Assembly (NCBI GenBank): GCA_029834535.1
Contig: JAQMWT010000212.1
Span: 1 to 64,000, forward strand
DNA from: Chrysophaeum taylorii
Lineage: Eukaryota > Sar > Pelagophyceae > Pelagomonadales > Pelagomonadaceae
DNA length: 64,000 bases
Direction of reading: 5' to 3'
The translations under genes and the position numbers were made by a program. Every line of letters starts with the position of its first letter. Position 1 is the first letter of the stretch. The notes below the pieces were generated by a model that saw nothing but the letters and a program-made list of their open reading frames with translations, searched no databases and had not been told where the DNA came from. Positions 50,632 to 59,244 of this stretch are shown one piece after another.

Positions 50632-52250
50632 TTATGGCTTCCTGGGAAAGTCAACGTACAAGAGTTCCGCGTCGGTTTCTCTCTGCAAATCCAGTGCGGT
50701 GCCGCCCATGATACCATAGTCTTGTGTGGTACGTGCTAGGAGACATCCTTTCGGGACATCATTAGGCGGCTTAGCATCTCTTCGAATGTTGAGAGCAGAG
50801 GCGATGCTGGCGGCGTGGCCCTGGTGCAGAGCGCTGACACTGATGAGGAACATCAATGTGCTGGACATGTCGGCTGTGGCGTGAGCCGTGGATTGCTCCT
50901 GCTGGTATTTCCAGTTGCGACCATACTCTGAGGCGATAGTGCGTCTGGTGAAGAGTTTTCCATCGTCAACACGTTTCACGATGTAGAGTTGATCCTTAGG
51001 GATGCGGAATCCACGTTCGTCATTGAGATCTGCTTTGAGCTTATCGCTCTGGTTACGATGCTCGAGAACTGGAGTAAGACCTGAATCAACGAGAACAACC
51101 TCTAGGCGATCTTTTCGTTTGGGCATCGGAATGCTACCATTCGGCGGAGGTGGCCGGTTGAGGAACGAAAAATCCTGTTCAGGTGTCGCGTCGCTGACGG
51201 GACTTGAATCAGTAGCGGGAGTTGGATCCTGTTCTTTGTGTTCGTCGTCATCGCTAGGTTTATCATCGTGCTCGTCTTCGTGAGTCTCGCCCTCATTTTT
51301 TGATTCCTGTCTAATTTCCGGCATTTGCTGTTCGCTTATAGCTGGTAGCGGGTCCTCTTGTATCCGTTCGATCTCCTTGTTTCGGTTGGCTGGCATGTCC
51401 GCGTCGACATGAAAGTCGTTTGAGGTGACGATTTTCCCATGTCGCCCTTGATGTACAAGCAGGATAGAGCTGTGAACATCACGGATAAATCGGTCCGTTC
51501 CGGGGAGGTTCGGGGGATAGTTGTTACTATGAAAGTAAGAGGCAGAGACGCTGGAGGGTTCCAGTTTGTGACTTTGAGGGTAGACAAAAGTGACAGGTTC
51601 GCCAAAGGGGAGAAGCTTCAAGAGCGGTGCCGTGGGTGACATGATACGCCGGGGAACGGTGCATGGCATGTGCGTGCGCGAGGGCAGGCCATGAGAGCGC
51701 GGGTTGTCGGCTTGGATCTTATGCAGGAGAGCAAATGGGTGATAATACTCAGCGGCAATAGACTTTCCTTCGATGCGTACACTGCGAAGGTCGAGGAGAC
51801 GAACCACGGTGCCTCGGGTGTTTTCTTTGATAATGTTTTCAGCAAAGTTCCGCTGGTGGAGGTGGCGACCAAGGATTTGGAATTGGAGACCAAGCTGCAC
51901 CTTGAGAGGGTGGAAGGCTTCAGAGCGAAAAGTCGAGAATGCGTCAGAGGATATAATCTTGACATGGACATCGAATTCGACTTTGATCACGTTGACCACA
52001 TAGAGGATGCCGGCCAGAACATCTTGTGCGTCTAATTTCCGTAGGAAATAAACCCATTTGTGTGCTGAGATGGTACACACGAAGTGCATGATATAGCGAA
52101 ATCCGCCGTAGCACTTGCGGATGCTCGGGTATGACACATCCATGTGGAGGTGTTGGCCAGGAGCATAGGCCAGTTCATCCTGTGACCAGGAAGTGTTTTT
52201 GTGACTGAAGCTTACATGCGATTGGCACCGCTTGCATTCACTGCAGTCTA
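50632..52250 (-). CDS. integrase and linker of C (503 residues open)
   Basis: Just ahead of the open frame is DCSECKRCQSH (zinc-binding cysteines). The core has MDVSYPSIRKCYGGFRYIMHF (first Asp), KIISSDAFSTFRS (second Asp) and LHQRNFAENIIKENTRG (glutamate block). A long acidic linker follows (EHDDKPSDDDEHKEQ), then VVLVDSGLTPVLEHR and IPKDQLYIVKRVDDGKLF. Typical copia integrase with an extended C-terminal region before RT. Confidence 0.88.
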
Positions 52251-52676
52251 GTAGATACCGATCATCACCCGGGCGGAGGTTCGTTACATAGCGGCAATCG
52301 TTCGGCGAAGAATCTCTGGTTGCTGGTGGTGTATGCGGTGCCAGCGAGTGACCAAAAGCACTCTTTTGGCGTGCTGAGTGGTGCCGGGCTGGTGCAAGGG
52401 AGGCAGAGCGGCAGTCGAAGCGCTGGGGGGGCTGGGTCGCTTGTCGACTCGGATTTTAGCAACGGCTGCCTCGGCAAGAAGCGTCTCGAGGTTTGTCGAT
52501 TTGCTTGGTTTGCGGATCGCATCATGGTGAGCATCTGCAACGGCATTGCAGAGGGAGGTGAGGTTCAGGTCTTCCTCTGCTAAGAGACGGCTGGAGATGG
52601 CTGAGGAGAATTCTGCAACCTGGTGGAGGTCTCCGGGGCTGGGGATGCCATATTGTAGCCCATTCGACGTGAAGGT

Positions 52677-54290
52677 TCACGTGTGGTGGTGCGATTCGTG
52701 GGATGCGAGGACAGCGCTGTACTTTGCCTGCATCATGTGGTGCGGGACGGCGTTGGCCAGTGCCTTCAACGCGAAGTACGGCGGGTGCTGTTTGAAGAGT
52801 CGGATCAGTTCCGGGTCCGAGTGGTGTTCAAACTTTGCGATTTCGTTGAGGGTCGCATAGCGGATGTGGTCTGGAGATATCAGCAGCAAGGCATTGGAGT
52901 AGCTCGTGTTGGTGGGGTACGAGCCAGTGACCGAGTAGCACTTGGTGCTCTTTTGAAGCGTGTCTCCGATGTGGCCGACATAGTCCGCGTAAGTGGGACG
53001 TGCTTTGGACATTACGAGTCCCTTGGGGTCATCGAGAGCAATTCGCCCTTGTGAGTCGATCGCGGCAAAGCCAGGATGCGAACGATTCACATAGTGGACC
53101 CAAGTGGACGGGCGCGAACAGTGAGCGGCGGCCAAGGAGGTGGTGTAAGCGACGACCAGAAAGGCGATGCCCTTGGGAACATCCAGGGAAAACGAGTGCG
53201 TTGGGGAGAAGACTGCGGGTCGATGGGAACAGTCCAAAGTGTTAGGGGGCCTGGGATGGAGGGTGAGCGAGGCGCGCGGGAAGTAGCCACAGGCGACGGC
53301 AGTAGCGGCGGTGCTGGTGATGGCTCCATCCCAATGGTAAGCACATTTGGACTCTGAGGCATGAAAACAGCGGATGGTGTTCCAAGCGGCGAGAGTGGGG
53401 TGTTGCGACAAATGGTGGTGCAGGAGCGTGAAAACCAGTAGGTTGGAAATGGACGCCATTGTGGCGTAGGGGGTGCCGTCGCCATCGAGACCGAGGTCCG
53501 TGACGGGCTTGGTGAGACGTGCGAGCATTTGGCAGATGCGGGCATTATCGGAAATCGAGAGTTTCGAGGCGTTGGCAGGCTTGTAGGAATAGGTGGCCTT
53601 GTGCTGGTAGTAGTCCAATGTGGAACGGGGCACTGTACCACGAAGGGCGGGTTTGGCGATCCAGAGATCGTCAGGGATGGTGTGACTGGGATCCAGGAGA
53701 GGAACCATGCTCGGAGGCGAGGTTAACCAAGTAGAGGCGGTTTTCTCGAGGTTGTAGCCGGTGAGCGGGTGCCGGGCATACACAGCGAGATAGCGTGTCT
53801 TGCTGATGACATCACCAAAAGCAGAGGCATTGTAGACGCCGGAGTGGCGGAAGTAGCCTAAGCGCTGATAACCTTTGGCGAGTTGAGTATACTCATGGTG
53901 AGTTCGGGGGTTGGGAGGTACGTTCTCGACAATGGCATAGGTCGGGAGCGTGCAACGAACGAAGCGGAGTTGTTCTTTGACGAAAAGGTCGGCGGTGACC
54001 GGAGTGGCATGACCGTCGTATTCTTTCATTACACTCAGATGCTGGCAGGGCAATGTAAAAACTGCCAGGTAGAATGTAGGGAGTCGTATTTTGCCGGTTT
54101 GGAGTGCGGCATTGAGTTTTCTGAGGTCCGCATAGTGCTTGGCATGCGGAAAGAGGTGTTGCGCACGGGTGCGCAGGATATCGTTGATTTCACAGGTGAC
54201 TACGACAGTTAGGCGTTTGTCGAATCGTTTGCGAAAAGTGTCGAAACCTTCCTGGTGGAGTCCACCTGCAATAATGGCGGTTCTGAGCAG
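52677..54290 (-). CDS. cytosine-C5 DNA methyltransferase of C
   Basis: An open frame whose assigned start is at 54053 and which remains readable upstream. Upstream sequence shows IIAGGLHQEGFDTF (motif I-like) and VVTCEIND (II). In the 458-residue frame: PCQHLS at residues 2-7 (IV, catalytic cysteine), YAIVENVPPN with Glu43 (VI), AFGDVISKTRYLAVYAR (VIII), a target-recognition stretch of about 280 residues, RYATLNEIAKFEHH (IX) and ANAVPHHMM (X). These are canonical C5-methyltransferase signatures. The domain lies between protease and integrase, and would act on element cDNA or host chromatin. The frame is unusually intact for a decayed element. Confidence 0.88.
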   Translation of the reverse strand: MLRTAIIAGGLHQEGFDTFRKRFDKRLTVVVTCEINDILRTRAQHLFPHAKHYADLRKLNAALQTGKIRLPTFYLAVFTLPCQHLSVMKEYDGHATPVTADLFVKEQLRFVRCTLPTYAIVENVPPNPRTHHEYTQLAKGYQRLGYFRHSGVYNASAFGDVISKTRYLAVYARHPLTGYNLEKTASTWLTSPPSMVPLLDPSHTIPDDLWIAKPALRGTVPRSTLDYYQHKATYSYKPANASKLSISDNARICQMLARLTKPVTDLGLDGDGTPYATMASISNLLVFTLLHHHLSQHPTLAAWNTIRCFHASESKCAYHWDGAITSTAATAVACGYFPRASLTLHPRPPNTLDCSHRPAVFSPTHSFSLDVPKGIAFLVVAYTTSLAAAHCSRPSTWVHYVNRSHPGFAAIDSQGRIALDDPKGLVMSKARPTYADYVGHIGDTLQKSTKCYSVTGSYPTNTSYSNALLLISPDHIRYATLNEIAKFEHHSDPELIRLFKQHPPYFALKALANAVPHHMMQAKYSAVLASHESHHHT

Positions 54291-55153
54291 AGGGGGGGGG
54301 GCTGCGCAGAGAGGTCTGCTGAGCCATTGAAGGTGTAGTGGACGACAGAAGATTGGATGTTGAGCAGTTCGGTAAGATACATGGAATGATTTTGTAGCTT
54401 CGCGAAGTCAAGCGTGTGCGATTTTGAGCGTGTCTTTGCGACATGCTTTGTGATGTGTGCAATCTCATCTTGGAGTGACATTCGTTTTCTTGTGTGAAAG
54501 CTGACCACAGTGGCGAATGTTTGCTTGGGGTGGGATGGCAGGGACAACAGGGCGTTAGGCTTGCGAGTGGCAAGTACGACGGCGGTCTTTCCTAGAAGTG
54601 TTGCATAATTGTGGGGGTCTGAGGTTGAGGAATGTAGGAGCTCATAAAGGTAGGGCTCGTGGGTCGGTGGCGGGTCTGTTGCTTGTACATGCAGAGCTTT
54701 GAGCTGAGATGTTGCTATAACTTGAAGACCTGGTCTGAATTGCGGGACTACCATAAATACGAGATATAAAGCGCAACCGGTTTTGTCTTTTGTATCCTTG
54801 GAAGAGAGACCAGCAGCCTGCAGATACAACGGATTAACACCGATGAAGTGACTGGTAAGAGTGCCTCTTCCCATATGAATGGTGTGTTCGGGAATTCGGC
54901 GGATGGTCTCGGGAACAACATTTTGAATTGTGCGCGTAAAGCAAAAAGATGCGCCACCGTCTATCAATGAGGTGCCATTGCATCCGTGCAGCGAACTAGT
55001 CTTCTTTGAGGTCTTTTCGGGGGTGTAAGCTGCACAAAGAAAATCTGCGGCTCTTGTGGAAATAGTTGATGAGGTCGGGAAATGCGTCATCTGGAGGTTT
55101 GGTGCCTGATGAAGTAAGGTGTGGTTGGCGGCACAGGCGTCGTCGGCAACCAT
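54209..55153 (-). CDS. aspartic protease region of C (314 residues)
   Basis: It shows TSLIDGGASFCFTRTI, the active-site block (D-G-G-A-S form), IRRIPEHTIHMGRGTLTSHFIGVNPLYLQ, and CALYLVFMVVPQFRPGLQVIATSQLKAL. Then a region with LHSSTSDPHNYATLLGKTAVVLATRKPNALLSLPSHP leads to the methyltransferase. Function: polyprotein maturation. Confidence 0.75.
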   Translation of the reverse strand: MVADDACAANHTLLHQAPNLQMTHFPTSSTISTRAADFLCAAYTPEKTSKKTSSLHGCNGTSLIDGGASFCFTRTIQNVVPETIRRIPEHTIHMGRGTLTSHFIGVNPLYLQAAGLSSKDTKDKTGCALYLVFMVVPQFRPGLQVIATSQLKALHVQATDPPPTHEPYLYELLHSSTSDPHNYATLLGKTAVVLATRKPNALLSLPSHPKQTFATVVSFHTRKRMSLQDEIAHITKHVAKTRSKSHTLDFAKLQNHSMYLTELLNIQSSVVHYTFNGSADLSAQPPPLCSEPPLLQVDSTRKVSTLFANDSTNA

Positions 55154-56253
55154 CAGCGAAAAAGCCGACTCTTGTGGAGAGCACGCATGTAGTCACTGTG
55201 ACGTTTAGCGTAGTCTTCGGCGGAGTCATCTTCATCACTGGTTTCGGGAATGGCGTCGTCGTAGAGGTCTAGCTGACCTATGTCGTCATAGAAGCCGAGA
55301 TGTCCTTTGTCGTCTTGTTCATCGGTTTCGGCTTCGCCCTCATCATATTGAGCGTCTTGGGGATCGGACGTTAACATCTGGAGGAATTCGGCGGCGTCAT
55401 TTTCGGCTTCGGAAAGAAGTATATCGTCGGAAATGGTGGTGATGGGGTTGATTAGCTTGTTCATATGCTCGGAGCTGGACGTATGTTGGCGACCGGCTTG
55501 GCTAAGATTCCGTATGGTTTGGAGCTTGCGACGGACTTCACGAAGGGGGACCTTGAAGCCCTGGTCTGGAGTAGACGGTTTTGGGGGATGAGGTTGTGTG
55601 GGGAAGGTGACCTTGCGAAGATGCGGGTGCTCTCGTTTGTCGGGGGTGACAGGAGGAGCGCGGGGACGGTGCTTGTTCTTCGGTGGGGTGACAGGGGTGG
55701 CCTTGGGCTTAGGACTGTCATTAACGTCGTAGTAAGACGGGGAGCGAGGATTTGGAGGCTTTTTGCCTGGAGGGGGCTTTTTGACGTGCCGCGAGATTTG
55801 CTTCTTGCGGTAGGCGCGTAGTTGGTGAATGAGGTCATTGTCTTCCTCTTGATGAAGATTGGCCTCCGTGAGAAAAACGGCGACGGGGTCGGTGTCTTCA
55901 ATGGGGTCCGGTGGGGTGTCGTCTTCAGAGGGAGAGGTGTCATCATCGTCTTCGGTGAGGTGGAGACCATGACGGCGGGAGCGAAAGCGGGGGTTGTCTT
56001 TGTCTTTTGTGGGCAGACGACCAAAGTCCGCAACGAAGCGCAAGGGCTTGAAATTAAGAGTGGGGTGAGGCTTGAGGTGAGCCCAAAAGTTGCGCTCGAA
56101 CGTCGAGATGACGGTGATGCGAGCGATGAGCTTAGGAAGGTGGTGGATGGCGTCCTTGTCTTCGTCGAGTAACAGCGAATCGTCGGGTGTGCGCAGACAG
56201 TTGGCAAGACGTGCAAAGCCCTTTATGTGTGTTTGGGCGCGGGAGTCAAGCAA
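55153..56253 (-). CDS. Gag C-terminal part of C (366 residues)
   Basis: It contains THIKGFARLANCLRTPDDSLLLDEDKDAIHHLP, FERNFWAHLKPHPTLNFKPLRFVADFGRLPTKDKDNPRFRSRRHG, a charged proline-rich basic stretch and an acidic tail. The same blocks are in C2 (62840-63990). Assigned as Gag by position and by the basic region. No zinc knuckle is seen. Confidence 0.75.
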   Translation of the reverse strand: MLDSRAQTHIKGFARLANCLRTPDDSLLLDEDKDAIHHLPKLIARITVISTFERNFWAHLKPHPTLNFKPLRFVADFGRLPTKDKDNPRFRSRRHGLHLTEDDDDTSPSEDDTPPDPIEDTDPVAVFLTEANLHQEEDNDLIHQLRAYRKKQISRHVKKPPPGKKPPNPRSPSYYDVNDSPKPKATPVTPPKNKHRPRAPPVTPDKREHPHLRKVTFPTQPHPPKPSTPDQGFKVPLREVRRKLQTIRNLSQAGRQHTSSSEHMNKLINPITTISDDILLSEAENDAAEFLQMLTSDPQDAQYDEGEAETDEQDDKGHLGFYDDIGQLDLYDDAIPETSDEDDSAEDYAKRHSDYMRALHKSRLFR

Positions 56254-56288
56254 GCTTAGGGGTACTTGAATCGGAGAATTTGGTGAAT

Positions 56289-57050
56289 TTATTCGAGGAT
56301 CTTGTGGTCAGGAAGTTGGAGAGAAGTGTCCGTGGTTATCTGGCGGAGTTGCTGCTGGACATGACGCATGTAGTCGATGTAGTGAGCTGGCTCATGGATT
56401 TCAGGGTTGAACGGCGTGTCCAGAAAGGCAATGTAAACATAATGCGCATGGTGGATGTGGTTCTGGCCCGTATGCTTATCGAGTGCGAGGCGAACTTGAA
56501 GCACGAATTCGAGTCCTATCGGGTAGGAGGATCCGAGTGCATCGATTTCGTCGTATGCGGGGTGCTTGACGGAGTCGCTACCGGCATGTAGGAAACGACG
56601 AAAGAGGGGGTGTACAGTCTCGCGGAGATCTACGATCAAGTCGGCTTCTTTTCCTTGGTGATGTGGTTGAGTAGTTGGATATAACTTGCCTTTTGTCATG
56701 TCGGTTGGGTCCTTGTATTGATCTTTTAGTTCTTGAGGTTTTGGCTCGTATACGTTGTCCAGGAAGTGCTTGCCGAACTTGCGGTATACACCCTTGTAGT
56801 AGACGTAACGGCCTTGGAAATCTTGCGTGTTCCCGGCGGTAGAGTGGCTGTCGGGGTCCTTGTCGTATTCGTCGATACAGTGGCTTAGGAGAGCGTCAGC
56901 GAGATCGTTAGATCCGCGCAGGACGGATTCCCACGTGTAGAAGCCCGGTAGGAAGTACTGAGTTATGCCTGTTTCCGGCATCCCATGTTCGACGAACAAT
57001 TGCATGACGCGAAACGAAAGCACTTGGGGTGTGACTTGCGCCGAGGCCAT
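56289..57050 (-). CDS. Gag middle part of C (253 residues)
   Basis: It shows VLSFRVMQLFVEHGMPETGITQYFLPGFYTWESVLRGSNDLADALLSHC, GRYVYYKGVYRKFGKHFLDNVYEPK, and ALGSSYPIGLEFVLQVRLALDKH. A largely helical capsid-like protein, conserved with C2 at 62035 onward. Confidence 0.75.
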   Translation of the reverse strand: MASAQVTPQVLSFRVMQLFVEHGMPETGITQYFLPGFYTWESVLRGSNDLADALLSHCIDEYDKDPDSHSTAGNTQDFQGRYVYYKGVYRKFGKHFLDNVYEPKPQELKDQYKDPTDMTKGKLYPTTQPHHQGKEADLIVDLRETVHPLFRRFLHAGSDSVKHPAYDEIDALGSSYPIGLEFVLQVRLALDKHTGQNHIHHAHYVYIAFLDTPFNPEIHEPAHYIDYMRHVQQQLRQITTDTSLQLPDHKILE

Positions 57051-57107
57051 GGACTTGAGAACGGCACTTGGTGGGTCACTAAAGGTCTTGATCTTAGACT
57101 TGGGATC

Positions 57108-57371
57108 TTATTGAGCCGGAGTGGGAGGCGGAGCCGCAGCAGCGACGGCAGGTGGTGGTGCTTGCGTTGCTTGCATTTGGGTGGACAAAGCGCGTATTTG
57201 AGTCATCAAGCGAGTTTCTTGGTCTTGCATCTCTTGTTTATGCCGAGCTTCGTACGCTCGAGCTTGTTGTTGCATGTCTCTTTGGTACTTGGCTTCTATA
57301 CGAGCTTCTTGTTCTCTTAAACGAGCTTCTTGTTCTCTTATCTCCTTCTGGACTTCTTGGTTCGTCGGCAT
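57108..57371 (-). CDS. Gag N-terminal coiled coil of C
   Basis: The natural start is MPTNQEVQKEIREQEARLR at 57371, supported by MPTKQELQQE at the matching place in C2. A glutamine/glutamate/arginine-rich coiled coil, then an alanine/proline-rich tail. It lies about 85 bases after the LTR. Confidence 0.7.
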   Translation of the reverse strand: MPTNQEVQKEIREQEARLREQEARIEAKYQRDMQQQARAYEARHKQEMQDQETRLMTQIRALSTQMQATQAPPPAVAAAAPPPTPAQ

Positions 57372-57456
57372 TTTGCTTGGGTTCAGGAATGTCAGTGAGC
57401 TTGACTTGTCTGGAAATCCTGGGCCTCTGCTGATACCGGGACTGGCGCCCAATACC

Positions 57457-57642
57457 TAGAGAACAGTAATCACAACCGTGTTACCCTTCAGCAGAGCGTG
57501 AGAACAGTGGTAGTCTGTCCTCGAATCTGTTTCTAAATCGAGGACAGCCGGTGTGAATAACACAGCGTTTTCTTACATCAAAGGTGGCAAAGTTAAGTGA
57601 ACTAACCATAGAATCGAGGGTACTAACCCTAGTTCAGATTTC
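57457..57642 (-). repeat. 5' LTR of C, main part
   Basis: In element orientation it ends ...ACTGTTCTCTA, followed by GGTATTGGGCGCCAGTCCCG, conserved at the same place in C2. The first 10 bases of the LTR (58703-58712) lie beyond the Helitron-derived insertion. The primer used by this family is not clear. Confidence 0.8.
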
Positions 57643-58702
57643 CTAACTACTAATCGACAGATGTTTGTCTGTCTGTTTGTTTGTCTGTTTGTTTGTTTGT
57701 CCCTCGATTTAGGGTAAGGATCAGGTAGGCGCGAGAGTAAGGATCAGGTAAAAGCGAGAGCCAGACAGTGATCCTCCAAGCCGTCTACGGCGACCTCGCA
57801 GACTATTTCCACGACCCGCGGCGGCTCTTTCAGCGCGCCATTCTCACGCCCCGTCGAAACGATGTTGTCGATGCTGACAACGCGCGCATGACCGCGGCCT
57901 TTTTTTCCCGGAGACGAGGCGTCGGAGTTCTTTTCGGCTGACTAGGCTGGGTCGGAAGACGACGCCTCGCTCTTTACAGTAGAGTTTTGAACTCCCTGAC
58001 AACCAACGGCATGCTGACTTTGATCGCGAGCTTAAAGTCTTCGCAACCTCGACCCGTCGCACGGCCACTGCAACGGTACCAGATACATGGTCGATCGTGT
58101 CGTTGTCACCGAGGCTCCTCCAACCTGTATCCCGTAAGGCCCGCCGACGCCAAACGATCAACAAGAGCCAGGGCCAGACGCCCCGCGAGGTCGGCGTCCT
58201 CTTGCCCAAGCCCGTCTTCTGCCACGTCCAGCTCTACGTGGCTCTCTGTCGATCGGCAACCCCGAGGATATCGTCTTCTGAGTCGACGACTCCACCCTAC
58301 CCCACACGTGCTGCGCAATACCGATAAGCCCCCTCCCGGCGTCTACACGCGCACGGTAGGTGAACTTACTGGGACCAGGTGAACTTACTGGGGTTTGAGA
58401 TTGGGACTAGGTGAACTTAGTGACCAGGTGAACTTACTGGGACCAAGTGAACTTACTGGGGTTTTTAGAGTGAACGCAAAGGCCAGCGGCGTGTACGGAT
58501 CAAAGCAGCTTAGATTGGCGGAGGTGAGAGCGACGAGCTCGAAGGAGAGTGGGGTGAGTGGATGTGAGCACGAGTGGGCTTACGCCGAACTTACTGGGGT
58601 TAGAGATTGGGACTAGGTGAACTTACTGGGACCAGGTGAACTTACTGGGGTTAGAGATTGGGACCAGGTGAACTTACTGGCGAACTTACTGGCCTGCACT
58701 TG
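57643..58702 (+). mobile_element. second Helitron-helicase-derived insertion
   Basis: Same start (CTACTAATCGACAG), microsatellite (57660-57702), helicase pieces (QTINKSQGQTPREVGVLL, QLYVALCR at 58150-58250) and end (GGCCTGCACTTG) as 20243-21257. The internal array of GGTGAACTTACTGG-type units (58355-58695) is longer. It is inserted near the outer end of C's 5' LTR. Equal ends in two sites show that the whole unit moved. Confidence 0.78.
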
Positions 58703-58712
58703 TCTATCTCTA

Positions 58713-58839
58713 TTTTAATTCAGAAATACGCTGTGTTATTCGCACCGTGCCGTCCTCGTTGTTATAGTACAGAACGAGGGCAGACTACCACTGCTCTCAC
58801 TCTGCTGAAGGGCAACACAGTTCAAATTACTGTTCTCTA
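58713..58839 (+). repeat. second part of the C' 3' LTR
   Basis: TTTTAATTCAGAAATACGC onward aligns with the C2 LTR from 61568 to its end (TGTTCTCTA/TGTTCTCTG). Together with 31195-31264 it forms one LTR split by element C. Confidence 0.75.
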
Positions 58840-59244
58840 CCACTGGCCCGACTCGCTCCGGACAGCTCCGAGGGGCGGGGCGTGCGTGCGGGGATGCGCG
58901 CAAATACAAGGCGGGGCGGCGGCGCGCGCGGGCGGGTCAAGGGACGTACTGGCCTGCACTTGTTTGATCGCAGCTCCTCCAACTTTCACAGAATTTGCAG
59001 AGAAATCTGCAGACTCCTGCTCTTATTCCGTTGTGGCTGTGGCGGCAACTCCTGCTCGCTGAGGCTTACCCCACTCCTCGAGGCTTATGCGCGCTCAACG
59101 GGGCGCCTTTTCTTACTTCCCTTCTTATGTGATGGGATTTCATCCTATTGACGTCACACTGTTCTCTCGAGAAGAAAGTATCTTGCTATCCTAAATCAAC
59201 TAGCCAGCCTCAAGTTGAGAGGCTTGGTGAGCGTGAGCAAGTGT
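58840..59244. other. GC-rich sequence, possible LTR
   Basis: No gene. It repeats the Helitron-unit end (ACTGGCCTGCACTTG at 58949-58963). At 58996-59011 it has TGCAGAGAAATCTGCA, a perfect GAAA-capped palindrome that matches the start of D's LTR; the next 20 bases are also similar. It could be the start of another LTR leading into 59245-61493. Confidence 0.35.

Larger units (their letters stand above)
31270..58712 (-). mobile_element. Ty1/copia element C with methyltransferase (family C), nested host
   Basis: Read right to left: 5' LTR (58712-57457, split by a Helitron-derived insertion), Gag, protease, cytosine methyltransferase, integrase, RT, RNase H and 3' LTR (31464-31270). Element D (32887-49832) sits inside RT: the RT frame left of D (VKALYGFKQ) continues the frame right of D (PVWIDFLEE). 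Without insertions it is about 9.4 kb. The LTRs differ at about 10 of 195 positions by hand count. No 3' gene follows RNase H, unlike A and D. Several breaks. Target duplication is not recognisable. Confidence 0.85.

Noticed and set aside
52683-53357. Plus-strand valine/glycine-rich frames over the C methyltransferase
   Set aside because: They are antisense shadows of a GC-rich gene with strong motif evidence on the minus strand.
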